Below are positions 48,524 to 59,338 of a stretch of 64,000 nucleotides of DNA, piece by piece; the first letter of the stretch is position 1; the number at the start of each line of letters is the position of its first letter. The notes under the pieces were generated by a model that was not told the DNA's origin, did not search any database, and worked only from the letters and a program-made list of their open reading frames with translations. A program made the translations under genes and the position numbers. Origin of the DNA: Pythium myriotylum (taxonomy: Eukaryota; Oomycota; Peronosporomycetes; Pythiales; Pythiaceae); contig JALJCQ010000022.1 of assembly GCA_023091665.1 (NCBI GenBank), positions 1,405,530 to 1,469,529 on the forward strand. Reading direction: 5' to 3'.

Positions 48524-50581
48524 TCATGATACAACTTTTTTCTAACCGTCGGAGGAATGCGATAGTGATGCGAATTTTTGGAGTTGAGAGCTAAATCGGG
48601 GATCATAGGAAAGCTCTTGTAACGGACTACACGTTGGTGTGCAAGGAGCTTTGCTTCTCGCACTTCTCTTCTTTCAATGGGGCGCGTTCGACGAGAGCTT
48701 TGCCCTGGACAGAAACGGGCCATCGTCTCTGCACACGCATTCATCAAAAAGGAGCGAAAAGTAGGAGCTTTCAACGGGCGAGATACAAGGAGTCTTGTGG
48801 CGGAATGCATTGGTGTTGGTGAGGCCTCCGTAGGCCGAGTACTTCGCCAGAAAAGTCGAGATCCCTCAACCGATTTTGAGGTTGGTTGCGTTGATGGCTA
48901 GATTATCAGTTAATTTGAAAACTCTGTGATTTCATATGTGTGCATAGCCCGGTCCATCTGGTCGAGGAAGACCACGAGCATTTGACATTGAAGATGTCTC
49001 GTCAATTATCCGAGAATACCTTATTGAGCAGAACAAACTGCAACGCCCTGTGACTGCCGCTTTGATTTGTGCCCATGTGAAAGAGAAAACAGAAATTGAT
49101 GTTCGAGTTCGTTCGATGCGGAGGGCGTTAATCGACATGGGATTTCGGCATGTCCGTGGGAAGAAGCGCCATTTTATGGCCGAACGATTCGAAAACATTG
49201 CATACCGGTTACAGTATCTTTCAACAAAGCTAACAAATCGTGATGCGAACAATAATCCTATCAAGTGCGAGGTCTACTTGGATGAGAGTTATTGCAACGT
49301 GCATCATCAGACAGGGAAAACCTGGCTAACCGCCGACTCAAGTCGTTTTGTTCGAAGTGGTAAAGGAGACAGGTGAGAATCCATTTTGATTCATCCAATC
49401 TGATTATTTCTCATAGTTTTGATTGTTTAGGGTATGTATGGTAGCAGCAGGAGTCGTTCGAACAATGGGAGCTATTGTACAGGCAAAGTTTGTCGAAGAT
49501 AGTATCAGGTACTGGAAAGCGAAATCAAAAACTGGTGATTATCACGGCAACTTCGATGCCGAGCAGTTCGAACGGTGGTTTACCGATCTTTGCAAATCCC
49601 TCAAAGCAAAGTACGGACCGTGCATTATTCATATGGATGGGGCCTCATATCACAAGCGCAATTTGTACCCGTCCCCAACTACGAAGTGGAAAGTGGCCGC
49701 TATCAAGGAGTGGCTACAATCCAGAGGTAAGTGATTTTTGAGCAACTAGCAAATGTACTGTAGCTAATAACAATTCCTAGATATCCCCTATGATCCAAAG
49801 GACACGAAGCCCAAGCTGCTCGACAAAGCACGACTGTACAAACCGGAACCTGACTATGCAGCCTACAGAATTGCTGCAGATTGGGGACATCAGGCCCTCT
49901 ACACGCCTCCCTATCATCCTGAACTACAGCCAATTGAGCTGATCTGGGCTAATATCAAGAATCGCATTGCAAAGAATCCAGCCAGGGACATGGCCGACTT
50001 GTTAAACAAAATCAAGGACGGATTTGAAGAAATTACTACACGAGATTGGTATCGAGTATTTCGCCATGCTCAAGGTTATGAAGACATGTACAAGAATCAA
50101 GGTCTTGATGTCGCTAAGATTGAAGAAGAACACGAGCATGATGATTCGGCCCAGGCGGGTGAGTGCAGTGACACTCCTGAAGCCGCAGACGACGAAGGAT
50201 CAGAGGATGACTACGACCCATGCGCAGAAATGTACTAAACCTTCAAACTTTATATATACGATGTATGTCAAAGTAAGTGTGTTACAATCATTCTGAGATC
50301 AACCAACACAACAACGACACACGACCTGTCTCACCATATGTTTCATGTGAACAGCCAATCAGAATACAAAGAGAAGACGAAAATAGTGCAACCCGTTTCC
50401 CCGTGAATCGGAGTGACCAAATCTCGAACGTCTGGAGCCTGTAGCTCGAAAACGGCTGCGAATTGGCCTGTTTTGACAGCGCCAATCGACTCAAAACCGC
50501 GTTGTTTACCCTATACCTAACTAACACCTGGGATTCCTTGGTGGCTGCTGAATTGATACCTTTCAAAGAGTTGTATCATGA
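48524..50581 (+). mobile_element. Tc1/mariner-superfamily transposon
   Basis: The 2,058-bp element is bounded by inverted TCATGATACAACT ends (48524 and 50581). One spliced transposase gene on the plus strand fills most of it. No clear TA target duplication is visible at these ends, so the outer limits may be a few bases off. Confidence 0.7.
48677..50238 (+). CDS. Tc1/mariner (IS630-like) DDE transposase with three introns
   Basis: Exons are 48677-48880, 48948-49372, 49431-49726 and 49781-50238; introns of 67, 58 and 54 nt are all GT-AG and restore one frame of 460 residues. The N-terminal HTH region starts MGRVRRELCPGQKRAIVSAH. A GPSGRGRPRAF linker follows. The DDE core has YLDESYCNVHH, IIHMDGASYHKR and YHPELQPIELIWANIKNRI. 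An acidic tail (EEEHEHDDSAQ to DDYDPCAEMY) ends the protein. All catalytic residues are present and the frame is clean after splicing, so it may be functional. Confidence 0.8.
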
Positions 50582-50599
50582 CTAATGTCCCCTATAATA

Positions 50600-52344
50600 C
50601 AGTCGGTAGCGGGGATAAGCACGCTGCTGAGATATCCAGCCTGCGAGGTCATGAAAAAATCAGAACCGTGGGCGCCGCCATCCAAAAATCATTGTCTAAT
50701 ATTTTATGTTAATTAGCTAGGAAACTCATGTTTGATCGGTTGGGGATTGTGTTGGCCTTTCGCCAAGCGTTTCGGATCGTATGCTGCGACAGGCTGTTGA
50801 AAGCTGCAGCACACCATTGACACGCCGTGAAAAGGTCAACCTTCTCGAAATTGTAGATGCCGAGTCGATAGAAGGAGTACTCCCAATCGTCGCGTCGGTT
50901 GTAGATCCCGTCCTTCGTCGCCTTGATGATACCTTGGTCCATCGGCTGAAGAAATGACGTGGTGTTTTTTTGGGAGATACTCAAGGCGGATATTTGTCAA
51001 GACGAGGTCACCGATCTTGTGGCTGCTCACATTATCAACCAGCAAGAGAATGTGGCGGTTTGAGATCCGCATTGTCTGGTCTAACTCGGCCAGCCACGCC
51101 TTGAAGACCTCGCTTGTCATCCAGCCCTTCTTAGTCTGAGCGTAGTGGAAATCGGGAGCGAGTGGCTGTCGGCTCTTGTCACCAACCCAATGAACACGAT
51201 TGCTTTGATTTCGAAACGGAATGGGGACGTCGGCTGTACCAAGAATCAGCAGTGGAAAGCGATGAGTGCCCGACGCGTTTGTCCCCACCGCCATGGTTAC
51301 GCGGGACTTGTCCATTTTGAAACCAGGGAGAAAAGTGTTCACGGGGGCTATCGTCCATTGCGAAATCTTCCGGTAGAAGTAGGCGGACTCGTCGAAGTTG
51401 TAGATGTCATCGGGATGGTAGTGCTGGGTGATGGATTGAATCTTTTTCCGAACTTCGCCAACTAGAGCCTTCCACACGGAGCCTGCTTCGCCGAAAAGCT
51501 TCCGGAAGTTTAGCCCGTTCCTTTTCAAGAACCGTGAGACCCAGGAGCGGGTTATTTTGGGTACGTCCGGTCTTTTCTCTGGTGGATAGAGCTGATTGAT
51601 CAGCTCTGCTATCTTCTCTCGTGCATACTTGGCAACGACAGCACATCGCAAAGGACGACGAAAAACTCGTGGGTCCGGCGACGGAGGTGTCATGACGATT
51701 GATAGGATCCATCGCTTCAGGATCACATCCAAGATGCAGAGAATTGTAGATGGCAGAGACTTGCGAGAAAAGTGTTTGTCTTCAAGAGCAAAGAGCTTCT
51801 CTTTCTGCTTTAGAGCGTTGCGAACGACGAAGCGTGAGATCTCGAACTCGGGGTCTTCGAACTCGCGAGCAAACTTCTCGGACACCTTCTTGGCGATCTC
51901 TGTGGGTCCCCATTTTGGATTTGCGAACGCAACGTGGCAAATCTCGAGCTTAACTCGAAGACTCACACGAGAGCGCGGCTTGGCGTTGGGACGGGCCTGG
52001 CGAGCCATGCTTGTGGTAGAGTCTTGCGCTGTGAGTTGTTTAGCTCACTTTGAGGAATGAAGATAGGGCACGCTTGCCAAGAACTCCATGTACGGTCCTC
52101 CACGCTCCGAGAGCTATCATGTCATGACGTCATGGTGCCCTGGGGGGGGGGGGTTCGTGAAGTAGCACGACTAGATAACTCATCACTGGTTGATGTGGGT
52201 GGATGTCGCACCCAACGAAGTGGTCAGGTGCGAACTAGGATCAGTATCCCTGCTCATCACCCGCCCATCCCCAAACGGGAAGTCGAAGCATAAGGGATTA
52301 GAGGTATATAAAAAACATAGCGTGCTTATCCCCGGTACCGACTG
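50600..52344 (-). mobile_element. Pogo/Tigger-like DNA transposon
   Basis: The 1,745-bp element has 26-bp terminal inverted repeats beginning CAGTCGGTASCGGGGATAAG, with a single mismatch. It is flanked by TA on both sides (50598-50599, 52345-52346). The transposase lies on the minus strand. A run of 12 G sits inside at 52142-52153. It begins 19 bp after the preceding Tc1-type element. Confidence 0.88.
50709..52008 (-). pseudogene. Pogo/Tigger DDE_1 transposase with homopolymer frameshift
   Basis: From the ATG at 52008 (MARQARPNAKPRSRVSLRVK) the frame shows an HTH and CENP-B-type DNA-binding region (KRPDVPKITRSWVSRFLKRNGL). It also has catalytic IYNFDESAYF and HILLLVDNVSSHK. After LEYLPK a run of seven A (expected six) shifts the frame. 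The remainder, TTSFLQPMDQGIIKATKDG with the third Asp, continues in the next frame to 50709. One extra base in a homopolymer is the only visible defect. It could be a real slippage mutation or a sequencing error. Confidence 0.82.
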
Positions 52345-52346
52345 TA

Positions 52347-53221
52347 CCTCCTCGATTCTGGTTTAGTAAACAGTTTCTCCCGGTTATAAGAGGGACGGGA
52401 CAACCGGCCCACCCTCCGTAATAGACTTCCCCTTTTGCCTTGTCAGCTCCAAGTCTTCGGGCCTACAACAGCAGTTGTATCGGCGGCCACCTCGACATCC
52501 CGGTTCTCTAAGGTACTGGCTGTGTGTTGGAGTGCTCTGGCGGTGTGTACTGCGTGTGTGTGCGTTGCCTTGTGAGTCGTGGAGCCGGTCAAGTGACTGG
52601 GTGAAGCGGTTTCCTGGTTCGATAATCTAAGGGAAGTGGCTCAGGCCACGGACTGAGGGTTTTTATAGTGTGGTGGCGAGCTGTATTAACTGGGAAATCC
52701 GGTAATACATTCTATTGTATTTGTCTTTCTTGCGTTTGCTCCGGTCTGGGACCGGTTGCTTGGACTGGTTGATCGCTCCGTGCCGTCACAGTCCCCCCTT
52801 TTCCCTTGCATTTCCGTAGTATCTGAAGGTTCTGGCAACCGGTTTGCCTACCAAAATCAGACAGCATCGGGTAGCGGGTCATTTCCTCTATTACCCAGCT
52901 TCTGAAGAACCGTCAAAGGGTACACAACGTGAGGTGCTAGCCGGGTGAGCATTCTATCTCGCTTGCGCTAGTCATCTTTGGATATCTGCGTGGAGAAAGC
53001 TTTGCCCACCTTCTGCGATCGCTTTTGCCTGCTATTGCAACCGGGTTAGTCTGTCGTGACTGAACCGGAATCGCAGCAGCAGCAGAGCGGGAGCAGCTAA
53101 GTTTGGCAAGTGTTTCCCGGCTCCTAGCGCTATCCCTTCGCTGGTTGGAGCCGGGTGGATTGTCAAAAACGTACGACCGCTACATCACAAGCAGGCGGCG
53201 TTAAGTTAACCAGCACCTCTG

Positions 53222-53223
<2 letters not shown>
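52347..53223. other. No supported gene
   Basis: Repeat-like sequence rich in CCGGTT/AACCGG motifs (for example near 52378, 52620 and 52750). No coding signal was recognised. Confidence 0.4.

Positions 53224-53267
<44 letters not shown>
53224..53267. repeat. (CT)n dinucleotide repeat
   Basis: About 21 CT units in a row directly before the coiled-coil gene relic. Confidence 0.9.
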
Positions 53268-53270
<3 letters not shown>

Positions 53271-53279
53271 TACTCGGCG

Positions 53280-53913
53280 CTGGCGTCGTGACGTAGAGCG
53301 AGCAGCTCTCGACGCAGGTTGAGTCGCTCGCATCGAAAGCCAAAAGATCCAGCTCAAGGTAGGCCCGTTTGGGAACGAAAAAGGGGAGAGAAGGAGCATC
53401 CTCACGGCGGCGTTCGGCAGGAACGCGATCTCCAGGTGACGCAGCTCCGGCGCCAGCTCAAGCACGCGGTCGACGAGGAAGAGAACACGCACGATGAGCT
53501 CAAGACGCTCAGACACGGACGGGTTCGCGAACGAGAAACTCCAGCTGCAGAAAAAAAGTCGTCGAGCTCGAGTCCAAGCTCCTGTTTGTTGAAAGTAGCT
53601 TCCACGAGTGGCGGGAGAAGGCCCACGAGACGGAGAGCGAGCTGCGCGCCGAGGCGAGGCAGTCCAAGCTCAAGGTACGAGGATTCGGTTTCTTGTGGCC
53701 GAAGCGTCGATCGACTGAACTAAACGTGTGTTGGTCAGATCGAGCAACTGAACGACGAGATCGAAAGCCTCAAAGGCCTCGCATCACCGCCAACGCCGAT
53801 GGTGCGTTCCTCAGGATCAAGCTGTCAAGAGCTTTTAACAACTGAGCGCACGAGTTTTTCATCAGGAATTTTCGGTTCTTGAGTCGAAAGTCAAGCTGCT
53901 GGAGACGTTGTCG
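53280..53913 (+). pseudogene. Coiled-coil gene relic
   Basis: Exon-like segments encode heptad-rich helices: STQVESLASKAK; RQERDLQVTQLRRQLKHAV; ELESKLLFVESSFHEWREKA; IEQLNDEIESLKGLASPP; EFSVLESKVKLLETLS. They are joined by GT-AG intron-like gaps (about 53674-53737 and 53801-53864). At least one frameshift lies in an AAAAAAA run near 53550. There is no start, and the sequence stops abruptly near 53913 against an unrelated minus-strand gene. It looks like an internal piece of a kinesin- or centrosome-type coiled-coil gene that was cut by rearrangement. The parent is not identifiable. Confidence 0.55.
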
Positions 53914-54892
53914 TAGCCGAAGTCTTGCAGTCTTGATTGGACCGACAAGTTCCTTTGATCTCAAACTTGCGCACAAAGTAGACACGCCCAATCCATGTCA
54001 TCTCGTCGAGTGTTCCGACATTGTCGTCATAAGTAGTGAAGCGTCCGTCACGCAGCTCCAGCACAAAACAGTGGCCATAGTTCACAAAGTTGGCAGCACC
54101 AACCAAATACAATCCATCCTCCAGTTGTAGCGCGCGGACACCTTCATTGCCACGCAAGCTCTGACGGACGCGGTTGTACTTGAGTGCCTTCAAGTGAATT
54201 GAAACTCCATCACGCACAAGTCGCTTGGTAAATGCAAACAGGACGTTCCAGGTCGTCTTCAGCTGCCGCGCACTGCGGAAAGGTGACTCGTTCTCGAGAA
54301 ACTCCTTCTGTACCAGCTCTGGGAAAGCTAATCCGAGGCGTTCACACGCTATACGAATTGCAAGAAACCCACACGAGGCATCGTCACTAGCTTCGACAGT
54401 ACCCAATACCTTGACGCCTTCTTCGTCTGTTGACAAGAAGTCCTCAAACGTACCGACCTTACCACCGTCGATGTATCGATCGGCAGGTGCAATCAGTGGA
54501 CCCACCTTGTCTTCTATCAACTTGACGGCAGGCTCGAGACCACCTGCCACGATTATTACGTCAACGTTGTGAAGTCGCCACCCGATAGTCTCCACACCGC
54601 CCGGTTTGAGGCTTAGGTATTGATACTCTCTGAAATCATGGCGAACTCGTAGGCAAACAAGGAGTATGCTGGCTGGTTTAAGGGCATATGTTTGCACGAG
54701 CGCATTCGAAACTGATCCATCAGGGCGGACGGGTAAGCTGTCGTTGTTCCTGTCCAAAACCCAATCGAGAGTCATCATCGCCCGTTCAAGGCCACATCGA
54801 TTCCTGTGTTCAGCGCATCCATGACTGTTGTGCTCAGCAAGACCATTCCTCTCGTCGTTGATCAATGGAAGTGTATTCGCAGTGTTGGTCAT
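53891..54892 (-). CDS. Unrecognised protein, possibly a papain-fold cysteine protease
   Basis: The protein has 333 residues from ATG 54892 (MTNTANTLPLINDERNG). I do not recognise the family with certainty. DDASCGFLAIRIACERLGL places a Cys at the start of a helix. Later VNYGHCFVLELRDGRFTTYDDN places a His before beta strands, with a following Asp. This order and spacing are reminiscent of OTU/C48-like cysteine proteases carried by some eukaryotic transposons. Its 3' end touches the coiled-coil relic and its 5' side is followed by a second frame (55147-54932). It may be the cargo of an unclassified mobile element. Confidence 0.4.
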   Translation of the reverse strand: MTNTANTLPLINDERNGLAEHNSHGCAEHRNRCGLERAMMTLDWVLDRNNDSLPVRPDGSVSNALVQTYALKPASILLVCLRVRHDFREYQYLSLKPGGVETIGWRLHNVDVIIVAGGLEPAVKLIEDKVGPLIAPADRYIDGGKVGTFEDFLSTDEEGVKVLGTVEASDDASCGFLAIRIACERLGLAFPELVQKEFLENESPFRSARQLKTTWNVLFAFTKRLVRDGVSIHLKALKYNRVRQSLRGNEGVRALQLEDGLYLVGAANFVNYGHCFVLELRDGRFTTYDDNVGTLDEMTWIGRVYFVRKFEIKGTCRSNQDCKTSATTTSPAA

Positions 54893-54931
54893 TTTGCGCG
54901 AAACCAATACCCACAGATGCCATGTTGGCAG

Positions 54932-55147
54932 CTAACGTGTTGACTCGCCCCTCGAACCATCGCTGTCTTCGGTCTTTTGATAACTGGCTTGGTTTTCAAC
55001 GCACGTGATTATCTCCACGGCAATACCATCAACGGCATGAAGGTTGACAAACACCGTGTGAAGAAGTACCTCAGATCGCTTCTTGGTGTCGTCGACAAAG
55101 ATGAGATCGTAGAGAACATCCCCATTTGATACCAGTCTCTGCATCAC
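54932..55147 (-). CDS. Short hypothetical protein upstream of the protease-like gene
   Basis: The frame has 71 residues (MMQRLVSNGDVLYDLIFVDD...), same strand and 40 bp upstream of the preceding entry. No family recognised. It could be a separate exon or the N-terminal part of the same gene. Confidence 0.3.
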   Translation of the reverse strand: MMQRLVSNGDVLYDLIFVDDTKKRSEVLLHTVFVNLHAVDGIAVEIITCVENQASYQKTEDSDGSRGESTR

Positions 55148-55220
55148 TCTCAGCTTCTCGATGGGGAATTTCCATAAGTAAGTTCATGTGTACTTCAGTT
55201 AACCAAGCTGCGACGTTTTC

Positions 55221-55333
55221 TTAGGTAATATAAGTACACTTTGGTTTGGGCCGTAAGTACTCAGCTTAGGTACTATAATTACATAACGTTAGGTACTGTA
55301 AGTACATCAGGTTAGCTATTGTAAGTATATCGA
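55221..55333. repeat. Five-copy 23-bp tandem repeat
   Basis: Units of about 23 bp follow TTAGGTACTGTAAGTACATC with mismatches. Four start TTAG (55221, about 55266, 55289 and 55312) and one diverged copy lies between the first two. They contain nested GTAC and AAGTAC words. Confidence 0.6.
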
Positions 55334-55562
55334 CATAAGGAGACCAGGAAAGCAGAAGATTCGCATCAATAGAGCTAGGATTTCTTTAGGCAAAGTGCCA
55401 TTGCGGAAAATGACGAAGGACTAAACGAAGAAGGGCCGTTCAACTGGGCCAGTGCCCAAATGTCAAAAATATGCAAGAAAATTTTTGAATCAGCGATCAA
55501 CCTTCGTCTGCATGAGAACAAGGTGTTCCCTTGCGACAAAAAATCGGTGAGCCTGCGCGCTT

Positions 55563-55606
55563 AGTAATATTTTCTCCGGAAGGTGCTTTCCGGGGAAAAT
55601 ATTACT
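55563..55606. repeat. Near-perfect 19-bp hairpin
   Basis: AGTAATATTTTCTCCGGAA and its reverse complement (one mismatch) flank a short GGTGCT loop. It sits about 85 bp beyond the last recognisable LINE coding sequence. It could be the end structure of a small element. Confidence 0.65.
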
Positions 55607-55858
55607 ACCTTGTAATACCGGGTAATACAGCGCACCGTTGTTGGCCGCTATAATCCCCAATATTGTGGCAGATGGGAGGGGGCTCGGTGTTTTTAATGCG
55701 TGGCCTCTTCGACTTGACTGTTGGAAAAGCCCAGGGCTTCGGTGACTCTTGTTACTTGTTGGAGCTTGATGCTTAAGTGTGGAACGAGTAGAGCTGAGCA
55801 CTTGCGCTGAAAAGCACGAGTGTGGAGCTTGAAAATTGCCTCAATGCGTACGGCAACA

Positions 55859-56248
55859 TCAGTCGAGTTTTTTTGAACGCAATGGAACCGTACTTCGTTC
55901 CTGCGGTACCAAATTGAGCGGAGTACGAGAGCGCGAACAAAGCGCAGTAGCAAATACAACGGATATCCGTAGGCTTGCTTTGCATCCGCCGTGGCTGTGA
56001 GATTGGTAAAAAAAAAATACCATTTGTTCCCAGGTGAAGTCATCGTCAAATGCCACCCGGAATTTTCGCAGCCAGGAATCCCATAGGGATTTCGCGAAGT
56101 CGCACGTCCAAAAGAGATGTCGCGGCGTCTCCTTGTCAGAACAACCGAAGGAGCAAGTTTGTGCACTGGTCGGTAAATGCTGAAGTCGATATCCCAGACG
56201 CAATGCGTTGTGTTGCAGACGGAATAACAAATCGGCGCAGACTGGCAA
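55859..56248 (-). pseudogene. LINE zinc-binding RVT C-terminal domain
   Basis: HNALRLGYRLQHLP, CSFGCSDKETPRHLFWTCDFAKSLW shows the Cys/Cys/His/Cys arrangement of the zf-RVT domain found after LINE reverse transcriptases. It is separated from the upstream part by the MITE at 56255-56767. Removing that insert at its TA brings the frame back into register. Confidence 0.75.
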
Positions 56249-56254
56249 TGTGTA

Positions 56255-56767
56255 CAGTGCTCATGGTAATTTCTGTCATCGATACTATTTTTTTTTTTTT
56301 GTTTCGGCAGGCGACCAGTATGGAAAATAGTGACCTGCACACTATTTTTCTACAGACACTAAAATCACAGATAAAGAATTAGTGTCGTCGACACAAAATT
56401 CTGTTAGAAAAGAAATAGTGTCCAATCAGTGATGCCAGTGTTCAAGTGGTGCGAACCATATTGGTGATAGTTTGGTCATATTGATGTGCCGGCGCACAGA
56501 ACTGCTAAGCGACCGCCGACCGGCAATCAGTGTGAACAGATTGACCGCCAGTATGCTAAGTACCATGAGCCGGGTGCCCCTTCTGATATGGGTTCGATGC
56601 ACGTACTTTGACAATGGAGTCTATAATCATCAGATTTCCGACACTAAATATAACCCGACACTAATTTTCAATTCTAGGCTCAGCATCCAAATATTGGATA
56701 TAGTGTACACGACACTATTTTTCTATGGACACTAATTGTTTCTCGACACTAATTACCATGACCACTG
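56255..56767. mobile_element. 513-bp MITE with GACACTA subterminal repeats, TA target duplication
   Basis: The ends CAGTGCTCATGGTAATT and, inverted, CAGTGGTCATGGTAATT are flanked by TA (56253-56254, 56768-56769). It has no coding capacity. It contains at least six GACACTA and two TAGTGTC words, mostly near the ends. Excising it with one TA rejoins the LINE frame across KNNKY and TLPVCADLL, so the insertion point is certain. Confidence 0.85.
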
Positions 56768-57082
56768 TACTTGTTGTTCTTGAGGTCGCGTGGCCAAAAG
56801 TTGGAGGCTGGAGCCTGTTGTATTTTCAGCCGGTGCAAAGGAAGACTTGGTGAATTCACAGGAAGAAAAAATCTTCTCAGTCGACTGACGGTGAGTTCTT
56901 CGAGTTCGATCTTGTCAAAAATCCATGAGTGACACGCGCTTGCAATTTGCAAGGGAAAACTCGGGCCGGTGGGGAACACGGTAATTTTTGTCGTGACCGG
57001 TTCGATGGCTTGGAGAAATTGGCGCACGTACGGAAATAATATTCACGTGTCGATGGATGTTTGCAGGAAACCCTGCAAACTT

Positions 57083-59028
57083 TTACAAGTCTTGAACCGT
57101 GAGGATTCTGAGACGTGTTAACAATTGCACGAGCTTGGTGTCATGTTGTACAAGGGTTTGCGAGCGTCCACCGTAGTACACCCAATGGTTATCCAAAATT
57201 GGAACCGACAATGCTTCGATGGGAGTTGGGTTGAGCTTGGTAATTTTAGAACACAGTTTTGTTCTCCAAAGGAATAGAACATGGTTCCAAAATACGCCGA
57301 GCGATTTCCAGCGCTTGTTGTGGCGGTCCTTGACACTAGTAACCGGTGCATAGAGTATGTCGAAGGCGTGTCCGTGCGTGGTGACCGTGGCAGAGAAAAG
57401 TTTCATAATCGGAGTAACCCATGACGGTGGATTACAAGGTTGGCCCCACACTGCTTGAATGACTTGGATGAGCGCGTGTACGTGTAGACTGTCGATAGTA
57501 GACTCAATGTGATTGATGCCGAGGCCTCCTTGAGACTTTGGCAAAAACCACCAAGCTTGTGCGAGGATGTTCTGGAGTTTCGCAGTTGCGTTATTCAGTG
57601 AGCTCAAGAATGCACCGATAATCTTGATAACTTTGGTTTGAAAGGTCCTCGGGATGTGGCAGACGCTTGCAGTATACCAAATCGTTGGTAAAATCACGTG
57701 GTTCAAAATTGTAGCACATCCTGCAAGTGTCCTAGCACGATAGTGCCACAGTAAACATCGCTGCTGTAAAGTAGCGAGTAACTCGGACAGTCGGTCTTCG
57801 TCCGTGAGACTTGGGCCGTAATTAATACCAAGGAGGGTGGCTTCCTCGTCGTTTTTAATGACTTGGACACCAAGTTGATCGAAGCTTCTAAGCAGGTCTG
57901 TGTCTTGATCGTCCCACCTTTTTAATGGTAAAATGACTGTCTTGTTGCGGTTTAATTGCATTCCGGTTGCATCGCAAAATTCTTGGACGTGCTCAAGAAA
58001 AGATGTAGCTTGAGAGAGATCATTGACAAGCCCTGTACAGTCGTCGGCGAAGCTGATAAGTGTGTGGGGAGCATCGTCGGAATTTGTCTGGAGTCCTGAT
58101 TTTTGCATCTTGGCGCGTAAGTAATTGAGCATAGGCTCAATATAAATTACAAACAGCGCGGGTGAAAGCGGATCACCATGTCACACTTCAGCTCCTAGTT
58201 CAAAGGCAGGCAGGGGAACCCCATTGAACGTAAGGGAGACTAGCGTACCGGGAATGAGTACCCGTAGCCAGTGGCGAGAGTTTTCGCCAATGCCGAAGTG
58301 CGTTAGAATACGGTCGAGGACTTCCCAGTTAACATTGTCGAAAGCCTTGGCAAAATCTAGCAAAATAGCCCCTGCCTTTGAGTCTTTGTCTTGGTAAATT
58401 TGGCTAAGGGCTTGGAAGCGAAGATGCGCATTGCGTATATCGCGCCCAGGTACAAAGCCTTATTGGTCTTGATGGAGCAGTGTGTTCAGGATGTTGCCGA
58501 GCCGTTTCGCTAAAATCTTGGGGATGATCTTAGCGTCGATGTTCAAAAGAGTGATAGGGCGATAGTTGCCCGGTTCTGTGCGTCAACTTTCTTGTAAAGA
58601 AGCGTGACTTGACCTCGGCGCTGAGATTTGGTCATACGCCCAAGTTGAAATTGTGAGGAGTACACAATTTCTAAGACACGACTCCACAAGTGGATGTCTG
58701 TCTTGTAATAAGCCAGTGGCAGGCCGTCAGGGCCCGGTGCTCGATTAGCAACCGAGGCCTTGAGTGCACAGTAAATTTCATGTGCAGTAACCGGAGCGTC
58801 TAGCATGCGCTGGTCGTCTTCCTTGATTTTACGTGTTGATTCTTCGAGTATGTTCAATAACTTTTCTTCGTCCCAAGTTGTATTAACTCGTGAGGGTGAT
58901 TTATAAACACGGCCCCAAAAGTGAAGAAAGTCGGTGCAGCGAGGTTGCAGAGCAGCTTCATTCTCAACAGGAATCACAGTCTTGTAGAGAGTTGTTGGCG
59001 CTCGCAAAAAAAATACTCGTTGCAACAT
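57083..59028 (-). pseudogene. LINE reverse transcriptase
   Basis: Motifs in order are NRAPGPDGLPLAYY, LLYKKVD, LDFAKAFDNVNWEVLDRIL, LTFNGV, HGDPLSPALFV and LISFADDCTGLV (the FADD catalytic box). A frameshift lies near 58540, and an in-frame TGA at 58181-58183 replaces the residue before HGDPLSP. The C-terminal thumb region (57083 side) is open. Confidence 0.82.
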
Positions 59029-59338
59029 TCGGACTTATCTAAGTCTGTATCGAACTTTTGTTGCGACCGATAGCTGAATTGCTCGTCGAGGCGGGATGTT
59101 TATTCAACCTGAGCTTCGTGCCAAGCCGATTGGTGGACTTCTGCGTTATCTGGAGTCGCAGCAAGATGCTTGAGCTCGTTGACTTTGAGATGAAGCTTTT
59201 CAATCGAAGATTGGGGCTGATTCTTCTTGTCGGTAAAGAGTTCTCGCAAATAAATTTAACCCTGACGCTTGTGCTCGTCCAATAAACAACCGGTGTTGAA
59301 ATTTATACCCTCGGTGTGTTGGATACGAGTTGCAAGAT

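Noticed and set aside
48677..50238. Three separate small genes.
   Set aside because: GT-AG introns of 54-67 nt join all pieces into one frame with ordered D, D and E motifs of a single transposase.
55221..55333. CRISPR-like array.
   Set aside because: The 23-bp units are contiguous and degenerate without spacers, and the genome is eukaryotic.
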